Below, piece by piece: positions 23,880-35,723 of a DNA stretch of 64,000 nt. How positions within the stretch are numbered: position 1 is the stretch's first letter; each line of letters begins with the position of its first letter. Both the position numbers and the translations under genes were made by a program. The notes under the pieces are model-generated. The model was not told the DNA's origin. It ran no database searches and worked only from the letters and a program-made list of their open reading frames with translations. This DNA comes from Allodiplogaster sudhausi (Eukaryota > Nematoda > Chromadorea > Rhabditida > Diplogasteridae): contig CALZFC010000251.1 of assembly GCA_945643635.1 (NCBI GenBank), positions 230,001-294,000 of the forward strand. The letters run 5' to 3'.

Positions 23880-25286
23880 CTAGAGGAAACATAGTTCGTG
23901 CATTTACATATCACCAGGTAAAGTTTTAAGCATATGTCTAAGGCCACATCAGGGAAGCTTCAAAGACGCAACATATGTATGTACATGTAACTGAACAGCT
24001 CACTTTGGCGATACTGCTCGAAAGCACAATAAAAGTTGAGTTCTATATACATGGGTCGACTAACCATAAGATAGGGACACCTATTCGTATGTATGGATGG
24101 ATATGTCATGCCAAATGTTTGGAGGAGGTATCCAAGAATGCGCATTGCTGCATTTCTCTCTCTCTCCATGCCACTCTTCCCTTTCCTCTATTTCTCTCTC
24201 TCTCTCCCCTTATTCCCTGGCCCCTCCGCTAGCTCTAGCCATCTTTTGCTCTTCCACCCTGCAAGTTTTCCTTTTTTAATACGCCATCACGTGAAAGAAG
24301 ACTAATCTCTTTCTACATTTCTTTCTTTCTCTTGGCTCTCTCTCTTTCTCTATTTCTCTGCCATCTCTCTCCCTCTCTTCTTTCTTATTTGTCTTTCTTG
24401 TGCTCTTTCGAAAGGTGCGCAAGTGGCCCTCCGGGGCAGGAGAACGCGCTGAAATGGCTTCCGGAGGGGCGAAGCTCTCGGTCGATGTCGAGAGACCGCG
24501 CAGGATGAGGAGACGCAGAGATAGTAAGATAGAGAGAGAAAGAGGGATAGAGAGAGAGAGACGGACAAGAGACATCCCAGGTCGAGAGTCTATTTGTGGG
24601 TAGCAAAATGAGAGAGAGAGAGAGAGAGTGAGAGAAGGAGAGAGAGAGAGAGAGGAGAGTGAGGATATCACGTGGGGAGTTTAGGCAGGTGAAGGAAGAG
24701 GAGGAGGGAGCCAAATGCACCTCAAAAGTAGCAGTAGGCAGAGCTATGAAAAGTGGGCTGGTGGGCCGGAATATCGGCAGAGCTGCTTGCTTAATAAGGC
24801 ATGGAGCGCCTGAATGGAGAGTGTTATGGCAAAAGAGGGCATTGACACTGTACGCCGAGGAGTAAACGGGCAATTCTCCGGATGCCGCTAGTGTTGAGGG
24901 GTCTAAAACTCACAATCAACAGCGAGATTTTAATTTTTTTTAAGCAACACTTCTTTCTTGAAGAAATGAACGAGAGAACGACTTTTTTAATATTATTATC
25001 TAGAAAACATAAATACGACTTTTATATGATAAACGTTTCTCTGTGTACGTGTCTGTATGTGAAAAGAATCCTCGCAACCATTCAAACATTACATCCATTT
25101 ACTATGAAGCGACCGATAGAGAAAAAAGGCAGTCGCGAGGAAAGGGGGAGGCGGAGGGGAGTCAGAGAGGAACTGGGAGGAGATAGATGTAAGATGGAGG
25201 CAGCCGGGCAGACAGACAGACTCATCGAGAGATGGAGCCAAGGAGAGCATAGGAAGCCTCTCCTCATCCACACGTGTCGATCTGAT
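23880..25286. other. Intergenic region between two minus-strand genes
   Basis: Contains a TATGTATGTACATG microsatellite (23973-23990), CT tracts (24150-24210, 24320-24380), GA tracts (24525-24565, 24608-24660) and GA-rich DNA at 25110-25230. A moderately GC-rich segment (24400-24520 and 24660-24860) has open frames but no convincing splice-bounded exon. It probably holds the promoter of the CIMIP2-like gene and the 3' flank of the phosphatase gene. Confidence 0.4.
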
Positions 25287-25895
25287 CTACTTCGAACGCC
25301 TCTCCTCGTCCCTCTCGGACGCGTGCTTGTTGCCGATCGTTGCGGCGTTGATGACGCCAGAGGACAACGCAAAGCGAACCTGCTCAGAGAAACAGGAAGG
25401 GAATCAGATCGAGAAGAAGCTCCAAAAATATATACATGGCTACGGTACCCAGAAATCATATAAATCAGGCAATTCCTTAAAAAAGAGGAATTTAGAGCTC
25501 CCCAGAAAAAGAGTTATGTACTTACCAGGTATGATTTTTCTGATAATTATTTATTGAACGAAAGAAAAAAGGAAGAAGAAGCTAACAACGAGCTCAGCGA
25601 TCGTCTTGTACGTGTCAAACTCGGCGACGGCGCCGACGCAAGACGCGGATCGCGCCGTCGAGGCACACCTTCATTTTTTGTTGTTTATTTTTTTAAATTT
25701 CTTTTTTAAATAAATTTTTCAACTCAATTCTCTTCTAATTGCCACTTTATGTTAGGTATTTAAATATAAAAAAATTTATTGCCATAATCATTTTTATTAA
25801 TTCTGAAATGGACCGACCATCTTCTTGATCGCCGCGCTGTCCAAGAGGATGTCGATGGCAGCGAGAGTGCCGGCGCAGTGAACGCCTTAATAAAG

Positions 25896-26295
25896 TGGAC
25901 GGGTGATCGGAGTCTAGTCTAGAGTGGACGGGTGGGCGGAGTATAGTCTAGAGTGGACGGGTGGGCGGAGTCTAGTCTAGAGTGGACGGTTGGGCGGAGT
26001 CTAGTCTAGAGTGGACGGGTGGGCGGAGTCTAGTCTAGAGTGGACGGGTGGGCGGAGTCTAGTCTGGAGTGGACGGGTGGGCGGAGTCTAATCTAGAGTG
26101 GATGGGCGGGCGGAGTATAGTCTAGAGTGGACGGTTGGGCGGAGTCTAGTCTAGAGTGGACGGGTGGGCGGAGTCTAATCTAGAGTGGAAGCGCGGGCGG
26201 AGTATAGTCTAGAGTGGACGGGTGGGCGGAGTCTAGTCTAGAGTGGACGGTTGGACGGAGTCTAGTCTAGAGTGGACGGGTGGGCGGAGTCTAAC
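25896..26295. repeat. 29-bp minisatellite, about 14 units, forming a PTP intron
   Basis: Tandem unit beginning GTGGACGGGTGGGCGGAGTC and continuing TAGTCTAGA, with point variants (GGTTGGGCGG, GGGCGGGCGG). It starts ten bases past the exon 25885 boundary and runs right up to the donor at 26295. On the transcript the donor GTTAGA itself is the first unit, so the array supplies the intron's 5' splice site. Confidence 0.92.
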
Positions 26296-28621
26296 CAGTC
26301 GGGCAGACGATCATCACCACCTCGTCCGATTCGGAGCCTTTCTCGTCTTCCTTGTCAAACTTTGCCTTGTAGCGCGCCCTCTCCTCTTCAGCACGGTTCT
26401 TGAGCTTAGCGAGCACCATCTTCATCTGGAGAAGGAATTTCTGTCAAAAAAAACATTTTTCATGATTGAATGTATAAAAAAAATTTTTAATGCATTAATA
26501 TGTAAGATATAAAAGAATTAAAAATTTTACTGATTAAATATTTAAAAAAAGAAATGAATATAAATGTTACGCGAACTAAATAAAAAAAGAGACACTGACA
26601 CTCGCGCGGAATTCGAGAATGCTGCCCGGAATGACGTTGGGCGTGTCGGCCCAGCAGGCGTAGTGCATGAGCGTGCCTCGCCAGACCGTCTGCTCCAGGC
26701 GATTCTGTTGCGCGAGCTCGTAGAGCATGTGCGTGCGTTCCTGGTAAATTTCTCTCTTTTTTAAAATTATTATTTATATTCTTTATTTACATATATGTAT
26801 TTAATTTTGATATTTATTCATTTATTTATTTATTATATTTTTGGTTATTTTATTTTTCTTCGGTGGACGGGTGGGCGTGGCAACTAAATCTGCCTGCTGA
26901 CCTTCTCAACCGAATCCGTGCGGATCATCAGGCGGTCGCCACCGAACATCTTCGTGCCGCCCTTCATCTTTGGCCAGAACAGCGTCGGCGACGGGTCTTC
27001 TTCGGTGCGCTCAAAAGGAGCCAAAAACTCTCGTTTGAATTCGCGCCCTTTTTGAATGGGCAAGAGGGTATGTGAATAAGACAGATGCTACTGTAATAGA
27101 TACCGATTCAGTGAGTTCATGCAACTCTTATGGTTAGTTAAGAGGTTAATCACAAATTTTTTGACTATATATTTTAAGTACATGTATATTTTCCTAGTGG
27201 TCTTGGTTGGAAATGGAATTTTTTTTAAATAAAACATTTCTGACAATTTCCGACTTTCCAATCGACACAATCAGAACGGGCGTGGTGCGTGCGACCATTC
27301 GGTAGAAGTCAAACTCGGTGTCCGCGTTGAAGGGCGCTTGCGCTAAGATGAAGCCCCCTGTAGGAGAGGCAATTCTAGACGGGTGCACACAGGACAGGGC
27401 AGAGAGTATTGCGAGCCCGCACTATGGTTTCCAAAATTGAGATTATTCATATTACATATTCTTTGAGCTTTCCCGCTTTAAAGGCTTACGACCAATGGAA
27501 AATGGGTGGTCTAAATTGCCGCGTTCACCCTGGGAGAAGGAAAATGGTTGCGTGAAAATTGCACGAACGAAAGATACTCCATTATGCAAGCAATTTAAAT
27601 GGATGATAGAATCAATGAATTTATTTAATGAATTTTCGGCTTTATTGTCATTGTGAATTCCAGAGTGTCTTGTCATGTTGACATTGTGGCAGAGCCAGCT
27701 CATTGTCAGTCACTCGCATATGAACTCTCCTCTCTTCCCCTCCTTTCCACCGAGAGAGTGAACAACGCCCGAGTCCAATAATTTAGGAATGAGGCGCGCG
27801 CAAACGAGACGAGACAGCAACGAACGCTCGCGACTGAAGCTGTCCGCCCAGCTCGCGTGATAATAGTCGCCGGCGCCGTACACGTCCTTGACACGGACGC
27901 GCGTGCTGTCGAAGAGGAGAAGCTAGGAGGGGAAGAAATTAAATGTTAAATTTTTTCACCTTTCATAAATGATTTCTTTTTTAAACAGATATAATTGATT
28001 TTTTTTAAATAATAATATGATTTTATATTTAGGCCAACAAGTTTTTATAGCCGAATAATTATTTTAATTCTTTATTATTATTTGGCTATTAAAAAAAGGA
28101 GTTCCTTGTCGCACATTTTTGAAGCGATTCTTGTCAGGGTTCTGAATGAAGTGCTCGAAACTCGGAGGCTTCTTCAAGATCTGCGTATGCCAAGACGAGA
28201 AAGCCTGCGCAAACGTTGCATTATTAAGATTAACAAGAAAGAAAAGGATATTGAAAGGGTAATCAGATTGAATCGATTTCTTTCGTAAACAAATTTCTTT
28301 TAGATATAAATTTTATTATTGACTCTAAAAGCATTATAGAAAATTGAATATTTTGCAGGTGCGTATTCAAAGTGAATACTCGCCTACTCTCCTCTCTCTG
28401 CAACCTGGGCGACAAGATCGGCGTATTCTTTCGGAAATTCGACCTGAAAATCGAAAATAAATTCGTATAATTTATCTTCTTCCGTTTTTATTGAAGTTCT
28501 ATATTAAGAACATTTCTACTTTGGAAAGGATGCCATGAAACTCTTTATTTTCTCCGCCATATTTTGTTCTTTGAAAACAAAAAGTTAACATACATATATA
28601 TTAAAGTTAATTTTTAACTAA

Positions 28622-28626
<5 letters not shown>

Positions 28627-28658
<32 letters not shown>
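28627..28658. repeat. (AT)n microsatellite
   Basis: Pure TATATA tract of about 32 bases in the first intron of the phosphatase-like gene. Confidence 0.9.
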
Positions 28659-28660
<2 letters not shown>

Positions 28661-28732
28661 ATTAACTTTATTTACAATTAAGGATACTTTTTCCACATTG
28701 ATTTCAGCGAAACTGACGGGAGTGCCAGCCAT

Positions 28733-29192
28733 CCTTTCTTCTTCTTCTCAGACGAACAAGAAGACAACCAGTCAGACGACTAAGAGTGATGAAGAATGCG
28801 AGTAATGAGATTGATCTTCAGTTTTCATGCACTGTCGATAGTACACGATTCCAAGTGCACTTTCATTTTCACACGGAGAAAACAAAGGAAATTGCATCAA
28901 GAGAATGCATGAATGCCATTATGCAAAGCAAATAATTTTTTCTCTCCATATTCTGTGGTCATCAATGCTTTCTTTCTTTCTTTCTGGGGTTTAAACGGAT
29001 TAATGAATGGCGACATCCACACTTTTATTATTACTACGCAACAAGATCATTGACCATTCATGGATTAACCATTAGGAAAATTCAAAAGGATTACAGATGA
29101 GTTTCTTGCAGATTTAAATAGGGAAAGGATACATCTGTTTACATACATTCTTACATACGAGCATACATATGTATGAAAAGAGAGAGAAAGAG
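28733..29192. other. Intergenic, putative promoter of the phosphatase-like gene
   Basis: AT-rich DNA upstream of the ATG at 28732 on the minus strand. It includes CTTTCTTTCTTTCT (28970-28985) and a TACATACATTCTTACATACG microsatellite-like stretch (29140-29170). A minus-strand AATAAA near 29026 could be the 3' end of the receptor gene. No exon seen. Confidence 0.35.
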
Positions 29193-32100
29193 TTAAAATA
29201 AAGTAGAGTTTCTCGCGGACGCCGTCACATCGACGCGGGAGATGCGGAACTTCCTGAAGAGTCCGGTGACGAATGAGCGGTAGCTGCACGACGTGAGCAG
29301 CAGCGACAGCGACTGCGCCGGCGAGTGCAACGCGTACACGACCATTGATGTGGCCGCGAGGGCTATCAAAGGAAGATATTCGTCTTATTATTTATTTGAA
29401 TACCTACTATTTATTATCGCTTTCATAAAAAATGATGTATTTTATTATCGCTGCTTGATTTATATAGTTGTTTCATCCATTTTACAGCTTCTTCAAACTT
29501 TTTTTTTACTCCTATTCTATGGTAACTTGAATGAGATGTGAACTTTCCACTTCCTTTCACTTCAAGCGCCAGCCACACACAGTTCAAAGAATCAAGACAT
29601 CAAACCGTCGTTCTCAATTCGGAACGCAAGGAGCACGACGAGTGTTAAGACCGGAAATGTGAGGAAGGTTGCCGGTACACATGTCTAAAGCAAAGATCTC
29701 GATTTCCTCACAATCCGCTTTTTTTCTTCTCATGATACAAGGCAATTTAACGTTCTGATTTTACTATACATCAGTGTAATCCGAAACTGTTGATCTCAAC
29801 GGAATGAGCAACCATGGCAAGAACGGCAAACCATCGCGACGAGATTCACAAAAAGCCGCTTCTGCTGGGCGAAGTGATGATGCAATACATGTGCACAGTC
29901 ATTACGCAGAAGACGATGCTCGCGAAGCTGAGGCCGGCCATCATGAATCCTAAAAGAGGAAAAAAGGATGGGATCTCATTGTCAGAAAATTTGGTCAACT
30001 GCTTTTCTGTTATTTTCGTCAACCATTTTTCAGTTATTTTTGCCGACTTTTCCCACCTATTTGACCGTAATTTGGTGCTTTGTGCATGTTCGATAAAAAA
30101 ACATATCTACGAAATCATAGTTCGGCTTTACAAATATTACTACATTACTCATGTAAAAGTAAGATGAACCAATGAATGCATACTTACATACCCAGTAAGA
30201 CGTGGCCGATAAAGATGTCAATGCAGATGAAGTTGCTGGCATCGCTATGAGGAAGCTCGACAAAAGTCTGAAACATTAAAATATAAAAATAAACTGCACT
30301 CCTCGAAAATTCACCCCATTTATTTTTGTTCTATTAATGCGCAACGTAATCACTTCGTTCAAATTAAATTATACTCAAGTAAATGTTTTTTTTTAAATTA
30401 AATGTATCGGCAATCACATGATGTCCAATAAGATACCGTATTTAACCTACTTGGACCCCCCACCCACTAGTAGTAGATCTCTCGTTTTAAAATAGCTTCT
30501 CTATTTGGACTCTATTTGAGCGAAGTAAATGGCGTAGTACATTTCTATATGTTTCCTCATTGGCAATCGAGTGGACGCCGAGAATGAGAAAGGCGGCGTC
30601 CACGGAGAGAATACCGAAGGGAGTCGCGTACGCCGCGAGTCGGGCGCCGCGTGACAGACGCCACCGTGAGCCGGGGAATTGGAGATGCTTCAAGGAGTCA
30701 AAAATTATTCAGTTTTGAATTCGCGCCATTTTGCCTGAGCATGTGAGGCAGAGAGACATCTACTAGAATGATCAGGAAATTTTTTTTAAAGGAAATTTCT
30801 AGAGTTTTGTGTGCACCTTTAAAGAAGCACGTAACTCAGCTGTATTTCATTTGAATCTTCCATACCATGGCGCTTGAAAGGCGCCAACTTGAGTTTTATA
30901 AAGCCATAAAGATACATACATATATAATTTATTCATTTTATATACTAAAAGGCAAAAATGAAGCTTATTTATGGTTAGTACTTAATCTTGAACTCAGAGT
31001 ACTGACTGCACATATCACTTATCTTCAAATCAATTTAAGTATTCCTCAATCTCTACATATGTATATTGCTTCTCTGAATTGCCTCTTATGAGAACGAAGA
31101 TTTGAAACTACAATTAAAATCAAAATTTCTTACCTGATGCCGATAAATAACACACCAGGCGAGAATTATCAGACAAGTAGTGGAAAATAAAAAGGTGAGC
31201 AGCTGAAAAATTTTTTTTTATTGAATTATAAATATCAATACTTTGTGTAAATTCCTGAAGAAGAAGAAAAAAAGCGCACCAATCTCGCGAGCGTAAAACG
31301 TCAGTCGCTCGGGAATGCAAAGACGCTGTCCACGAAAATGCAGTTCAGGGGCGGGAAGAATGTGAAGCGAGCGACGACATCGAAGGTGATGTCATTGGCG
31401 ATTTGAAAGAGCTGCGGAATAAAAGAGATATTTATGTATTTATGTAGGGATTTAGCTAGTAGCTACATACATACATACTTGCATATTTCAAAGAAGAAAT
31501 AAAGAAAAAATTTGAAGGTTAAAGGAGGGGATAACTAAAAACTATTTTCTAGCAACATACTTGCATATTTCAAAGAGGAAATACAGAAAAAATAATTGAA
31601 GCTTAAAGGAGGGCGATCACCGAAAGCATACACACAGAAAAATATTTGGTCATATTCTACAGAATGAGATACAGATATATCTGTAGTATAGCAACCTACA
31701 GAATTATTTGTTGTTTGGTCGAGCACATACTGTATCTTCAGAGGACATTTTGTAGTTTTTATTCGGCTGAGCCGGCCGCGCATGCACACAGATGCCGATT
31801 TCGCATCGTTTTGCTCTGTTTCTCTGCTTCTTCGGATAAAACTCTCTATCTCTCTCGATGTATTTTCTCTCTCTGCATCTCTCTCTACAACTGTACCTTT
31901 TCCCGCCACTTTTCTGTATGTTTTAACACTTTTAAAGTGTCTTTTCTTCAGTATTCGAGCGTTTCCGAAGCAGTTTCTCTTCTCTCTCTCTCTATCTGTC
32001 TGTCTCTGTCTCTCTCTGCCCGACCATCACACAGATCTGGTTAGCTAAATATCGTCTTTTGCGATGGCATGGTTCACTGCGTTTAGCCTTTCTGTAAACA

Positions 32101-32556
32101 AAACAACAGTGAAATAGAATAATATGCCAAGAAAATTCGCAAAAGTCGATAATTTAGCTAACCTGTGATCCGTCGTGATGCTGGGAGTCGTTGCCGTTGG
32201 TTGTACCTGAAAGTAGACAGAGAGAGAGAGAGAAAAAGACATTTTGCTCCTGACCGGACCCGAAACACCACCCCCCGCGCGCAATTTTCCCACGTGAACC
32301 ACCAGGCCACCAACCCCACCCATGCACCTTTCGGCATTGGATAACCTAGTGATAGGGGGGGGGGGTGAATATGACATAGGCGCAGCGATTTGCTGCATTC
32401 CTCTCTCATCTCTCTCATCTATCTAATTTTGTTTTTTGTTTAAGTTGTTTGTCTGTTCATACATTGCGAGTATGCATGCACCCCCCTTGTCTTGCTCGCT
32501 GCGGATAGAGAGAGAGAGACAAACACAGACAGACAGACAGACAGAAAGACAGATAT

Positions 32557-32601
<45 letters not shown>

Positions 32602-33107
32602 TCTACGAACTCGGTCTCTCCAGCTGTGCCAATTTCGCTAAGAGCCAAAAGGTTTTTTCGCGAGTTTTACTGCTCAACGTGACTAATCTCTCTATCCTAC
32701 ATTTTTCTACAGAGAAAGGCGGTTTTTTTAAGCTATTTAGTGTTGTATAAAAGTAAGTCTGAACGATATCCGCATTCGAGGTCTGAGAAATAAAATATGC
32801 CCGTTTTTGCGTTTCTTTTGAAAAAATCACTTAGAGAGAGCCCATAAGTTGCGTCTCTCTCTACCCTAAATTGTTCTACAGAAAAAGGCGGTTTCTTTGA
32901 GCTATTTAATGTTGTATTACAGTACGTCTGAAAGACTAGACTATTAAGAGAGAGAGACAGACAGACACAACCAGACAGACAGACAGAGAAAGAGAGAGAA
33001 AAAGAGAGAGAAGGAGAGAGAGAGAGAGAGAAGAAGGTGAGAGAAAGAAAGTAAGATGTATGCAGCCTTTCAAGTGCGGTAGCATGCGATCGATCGGCAT
33101 GCAATGC

Positions 33108-33157
<50 letters not shown>

Positions 33158-33166
33158 AAGACAGAC

Positions 33167-33197
<31 letters not shown>

Positions 33198-33797
33198 GAG
33201 GGAAACGAAAAGAAAGTCAAAGAAACAAACAAAGGCAAAGATATTGAGGTATATGTATTGCAAAATGCATTTTTGTTGCGAGGAAAACACGTTGAATGCC
33301 ATGGTGCACAAACTACAAAATGTCCTCGACACCCCATTTTGTAGTTTTGCTCGCGCCAAAAGCGCCAAAACTACAAAATGTCCTTGACCTTTTTCGGCCC
33401 GCGGCCAAAACTACAAAATTGTTTTCTGTGTGTACTATGTGAGATATCAAATAGACTCTCATTCGCGCGTTTTATTTTCACGCAACAGGTTTGAGTGTGT
33501 GCTGCGAAATAGCACGGAAGAATGAGAGAGTGCCTACTTACAGGGCAGACGCCGGCGCATTCGAACCAACATTTCACAATTGCTTTTCGGTGACCATGTC
33601 CGCCTTTACACTTCTCAAAGAGAGAACTTCTCTACCACAATGGCCGCGAGCAGAAAGCGATAGGCGCCAATGTAGCCGTCGCTGTGCCGTAGTATGGCAA
33701 AGGCGGCGAGGGCGTTGAGAGCGACGCTGACGACGCAGATTGCACTGTGCACCACGCGCAACGAGTGCACTAGAGAATGCGGGAAAGCACGCGGCAT
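29193..33797 (-). pseudogene. Nematode 7TM chemoreceptor (Str/Srh-type), one frame break
   Basis: Exons (minus): 33797-33639 (ATG), 31411-31325, 31202-31134, 30687-30541, 30267-30192, 29949-29832, 29684-29606, 29362-29193 (TAA). The protein starts MPRAFPHSLVHSL and has TM1 ICVVSVALNALAAFAIL, then GAYRFLLAAI, FQIANDITFDVVARFTFFPP, LLTFLFSTTCLIILAWCVIY, GILSVDAAFLILGV, FASIVFCVMTVHMY, TCVPATFLTFPVLTLVVLLA and the last helix with SYRSFVTGLFRKFR, a C-terminal pattern typical of nematode Str-superfamily receptors. All junctions are in phase except within exon 29949-29832 (118 nt). There the frame must shift by one base between VHMYC and HHFAQQKRLFVNLVAM to meet the next exon. It is a probable sensory receptor inactivated by a single indel, or intact with a sequencing error. 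Confidence 0.75.
31615..33445. repeat. Inverted-repeat-bounded insertion in chemoreceptor intron 1
   Basis: The left end (31628-31760) has ACACACAGAAAA and GAGGACATTTTGTAG. The right end (33300-33440) has the inverse, CTACAAAATGTCCTCGACA repeated as CTACAAAATGTCCTTGACC and TTTTCTGTGTGT. The interior holds GA tracts at 32215-32240, 32500-32600 and 32945-33200 and direct near-copies of AAAGGCGGTTTNTTTNAGCTATTTA (32714 and 32885). No transposase frame is seen. It is likely a non-autonomous element enlarged by microsatellites. Confidence 0.5.
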
Positions 33798-34296
33798 TCT
33801 CAAAGAGAATGTGTGCGCATCTCCAAAACTCTGTCCAGCAGGACCCGCGCCCCCCGATGATGGCAGAGCTCTGAAATTAGGGCTGCTGATCCGCTTCATT
33901 TCACACACAATCCTATTTTGTAGAAAAAAAACTATTTGATACAAAAGCGCTATGTGCAAAGAATCGTAGTATTATTGGAAGCTATTGATGAGTCATGAAC
34001 ATATTTTTAGCAGGAAGTGCATTTTATTTTTCCTATCTTGAGGACCATGCACAAGGAGTGTATCAGTTGCACTCTCCATGATCTACGCAGAACATCTTGC
34101 TCTCTCTCCCTTAACCTTCTCATTTCTAGGCCCAAGTAGAGCGGCTAGCGAATGGGCGGCACACGTTTAAACGAGGCTTGCGCCCTTCGGTCACGCTTAA
34201 ATCACCCGCAATCCGCGCGGTTCTTCCTTCTTCCGCTTCTTTCTCTTTTCCTATCGATCAACTCTTGATCGCTCGCGAATATCTCATTCGCTTGAA
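33798..34296. other. Intergenic spacer between divergent genes
   Basis: It separates the minus-strand chemoreceptor start from a possible plus-strand start at 34297. No exon-like segment is supported, and the stretch presumably contains both promoters. Confidence 0.4.
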
Positions 34297-34789
34297 ATGA
34301 GTTTATCGAGTGACCCGCGTCAGTTTAAGGCTGCCTCATTTCTCCCGCTCAGGAACCGTCAAATCGCTCTCTCACTGACACTAGAGGGAGTCACACTCAT
34401 AAAGGTGAATTTAGTGATTGATATTTACATTGATCTTATCTTCATACAATATTGTCAACATAATTATTAATTTTCTTTTTTTACTTATTTATATACTACA
34501 AACTTTCATATGTATGTTGTAATAATTTTTGATCACTACGATTTCTACTTTTGTACTCTTTTAAACGTGTAATATGAATGAATGAAGTAAAAAATAGTTA
34601 TTTTAAATATATACCCTGATTTTGGCCCCTATCACCAACCTCGCTCTCTCCGTATCTCTATCCGTGACTATCAACATTGGGTATTTGCCTTCAAGACCGC
34701 CTATAAATACCACGAGTCACTCGCCTGGAGATGGCACAACTACAACAATGCCAAGGCAGCCTCAAGCAGGCGATCAATGCCCCTTTCAG
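34297..34789 (+). CDS. Two exon-like segments of an unrecognised gene
   Basis: 34297-34404 is a 36-codon segment starting MSLSSDPRQFKAASFLPLR and ending at AAG|GTGAAT. 34598-34789 is open in a frame containing YPDFGPYHQPRSLRIS and HWVFAFKTAYKYHESLAWRW. The Trp/Tyr/His-rich composition and the drop of GC outside these limits argue for coding sequence. The two do not join in phase with the boundaries I can see, so an exon or boundary is missing. No family recognised. Confidence 0.35.
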
Positions 34790-34799
34790 GTTGGAAAAC

Positions 34800-35225
34800 A
34801 AACATCATACTAAACGTGGAAAGAGAGAGAAAATTAGAGAGAGAAAGAGAGAGGGAGAGAGAGAAAGAGAAATAAAGGGATATATAAGAGATATGTAGGT
34901 ACATACATATATAGACTTAGAAACATCAAAGACGAGTGCGAAAAAGTTTTTCCTGGTCCATCTTTCCATTACTTTTAATTTGTTTTTTTCTTGTTCTAAT
35001 CTAACTGTTAAGTAAATTTGTGGTCATAGATTATGGTATAAAAAAACCTATGTATGCAAGATTTTTTTTAGCTCTTGCCTAATTGCTTTGCGGGCATTCC
35101 TCCAATCGAACATGATCAACCTTACAATTAAATTTATTGCTATTTATACATTCTATCAAGATTAAAGCATATCTTTATGTTTTTCTCTACCTATCTCTCT
35201 CTCAATCTCTTTCTAATTCTAACCC

Positions 35226-35270
<45 letters not shown>

Positions 35271-35720
35271 CTGTTATCCCTCCCATTCTATGACGTGCAG
35301 TCCTGGGGTGTCCGATCTAGTTGAGAAAAGTAGCGTAGTCGCTTCGAAGTCTTATCTCTTCTGCAAACTGCGCGTAATTTAACGAAAAGACAACTTCGTC
35401 GTTCTCTGCTCTTTAGGTTAGTGACATTGAGAAATGCAGTGAAAAATTGGGATATTTCAGAATAAAAAAATCGGAATTCAAAAAATGTCAGAATTCGGAA
35501 TTAGGAAAAGAACAAGTGTTCCAAATTGGGATACATTCATCTCTAATGCAAAACGCTGAATTCGTCGCTTTAGGCCCACTTCTGAAAAGAGTTGACTCCA
35601 GCCGTTTCCTTCTGCCACGCGCAGTGTGCTCGGGGCGATAGAATCGTCACGTATGAATGTAAGTATCATCCACCACAGTTACTTCGATGCTGATAATAAA
35701 GTTATGCTTTAGTAACATCA
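34800..35720. other. Noncoding stretch with GA and CT tracts
   Basis: GA tract 34820-34875, CT tract 35228-35272, AT-rich spacers and a TACATACATATATAG word near 34900. Short open frames here are repeat-derived or unsupported. Confidence 0.45.
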
Positions 35721-35723
35721 AAA

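Larger units (their letters stand above)
25287..28732 (-). pseudogene. Protein tyrosine phosphatase-like gene lacking the catalytic loop
   Basis: Exons (minus): 28732-28688 (ATG), 28568-28520, 28443-28405, 28204-28115, 27922-27835, 27357-27245, 27009-26902, 26740-26600, 26440-26296, 25885-25818, 25668-25587, 25379-25287 (TAG). The PTP fold is clear: NPDKNRFKN, LLLFDSTRVRVK, YYHASWAD, GFILAQAPFN, DFYRMV, LFWPKMKG, ACWADTPNVIPGS, AAIDILLD. The signature HC(X5)R should lie at the 26296/25885 junction but reads VHCAGTLAAID, six residues short and without the Arg, so catalysis is impossible. From 28204 on, all exon sums keep phase except 25668-25587 (82 nt), where the frame of VCLDGAIRVLRR must change by one base to reach EFDTYKTIAELV. 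The first two exons do not join in phase. It is either a pseudophosphatase or a pseudogene; the frame break favours the latter, or a sequence error. Confidence 0.7.

Noticed and set aside
24385..24873. 162-codon minus-strand frame between the CIMIP2-like and PTP genes
   Set aside because: Much of it is GA/CT repeat; no splice-bounded conserved segment or recognised motif was found.
25270..25385. Plus-strand exon reading DLIYFERLSSSLSDAC
   Set aside because: The minus strand has a good acceptor (TTTCTCTGAGCAG) and continues the PTP gene in phase to a stop, so the plus frame is a shadow.
28697..28795. Plus-strand Ser/Thr/Lys-rich segment after ATTTCAG
   Set aside because: The minus strand gives a plausible first exon (MAGTPVSFAEINVEK) for the PTP gene; the plus reading has no partner exons.
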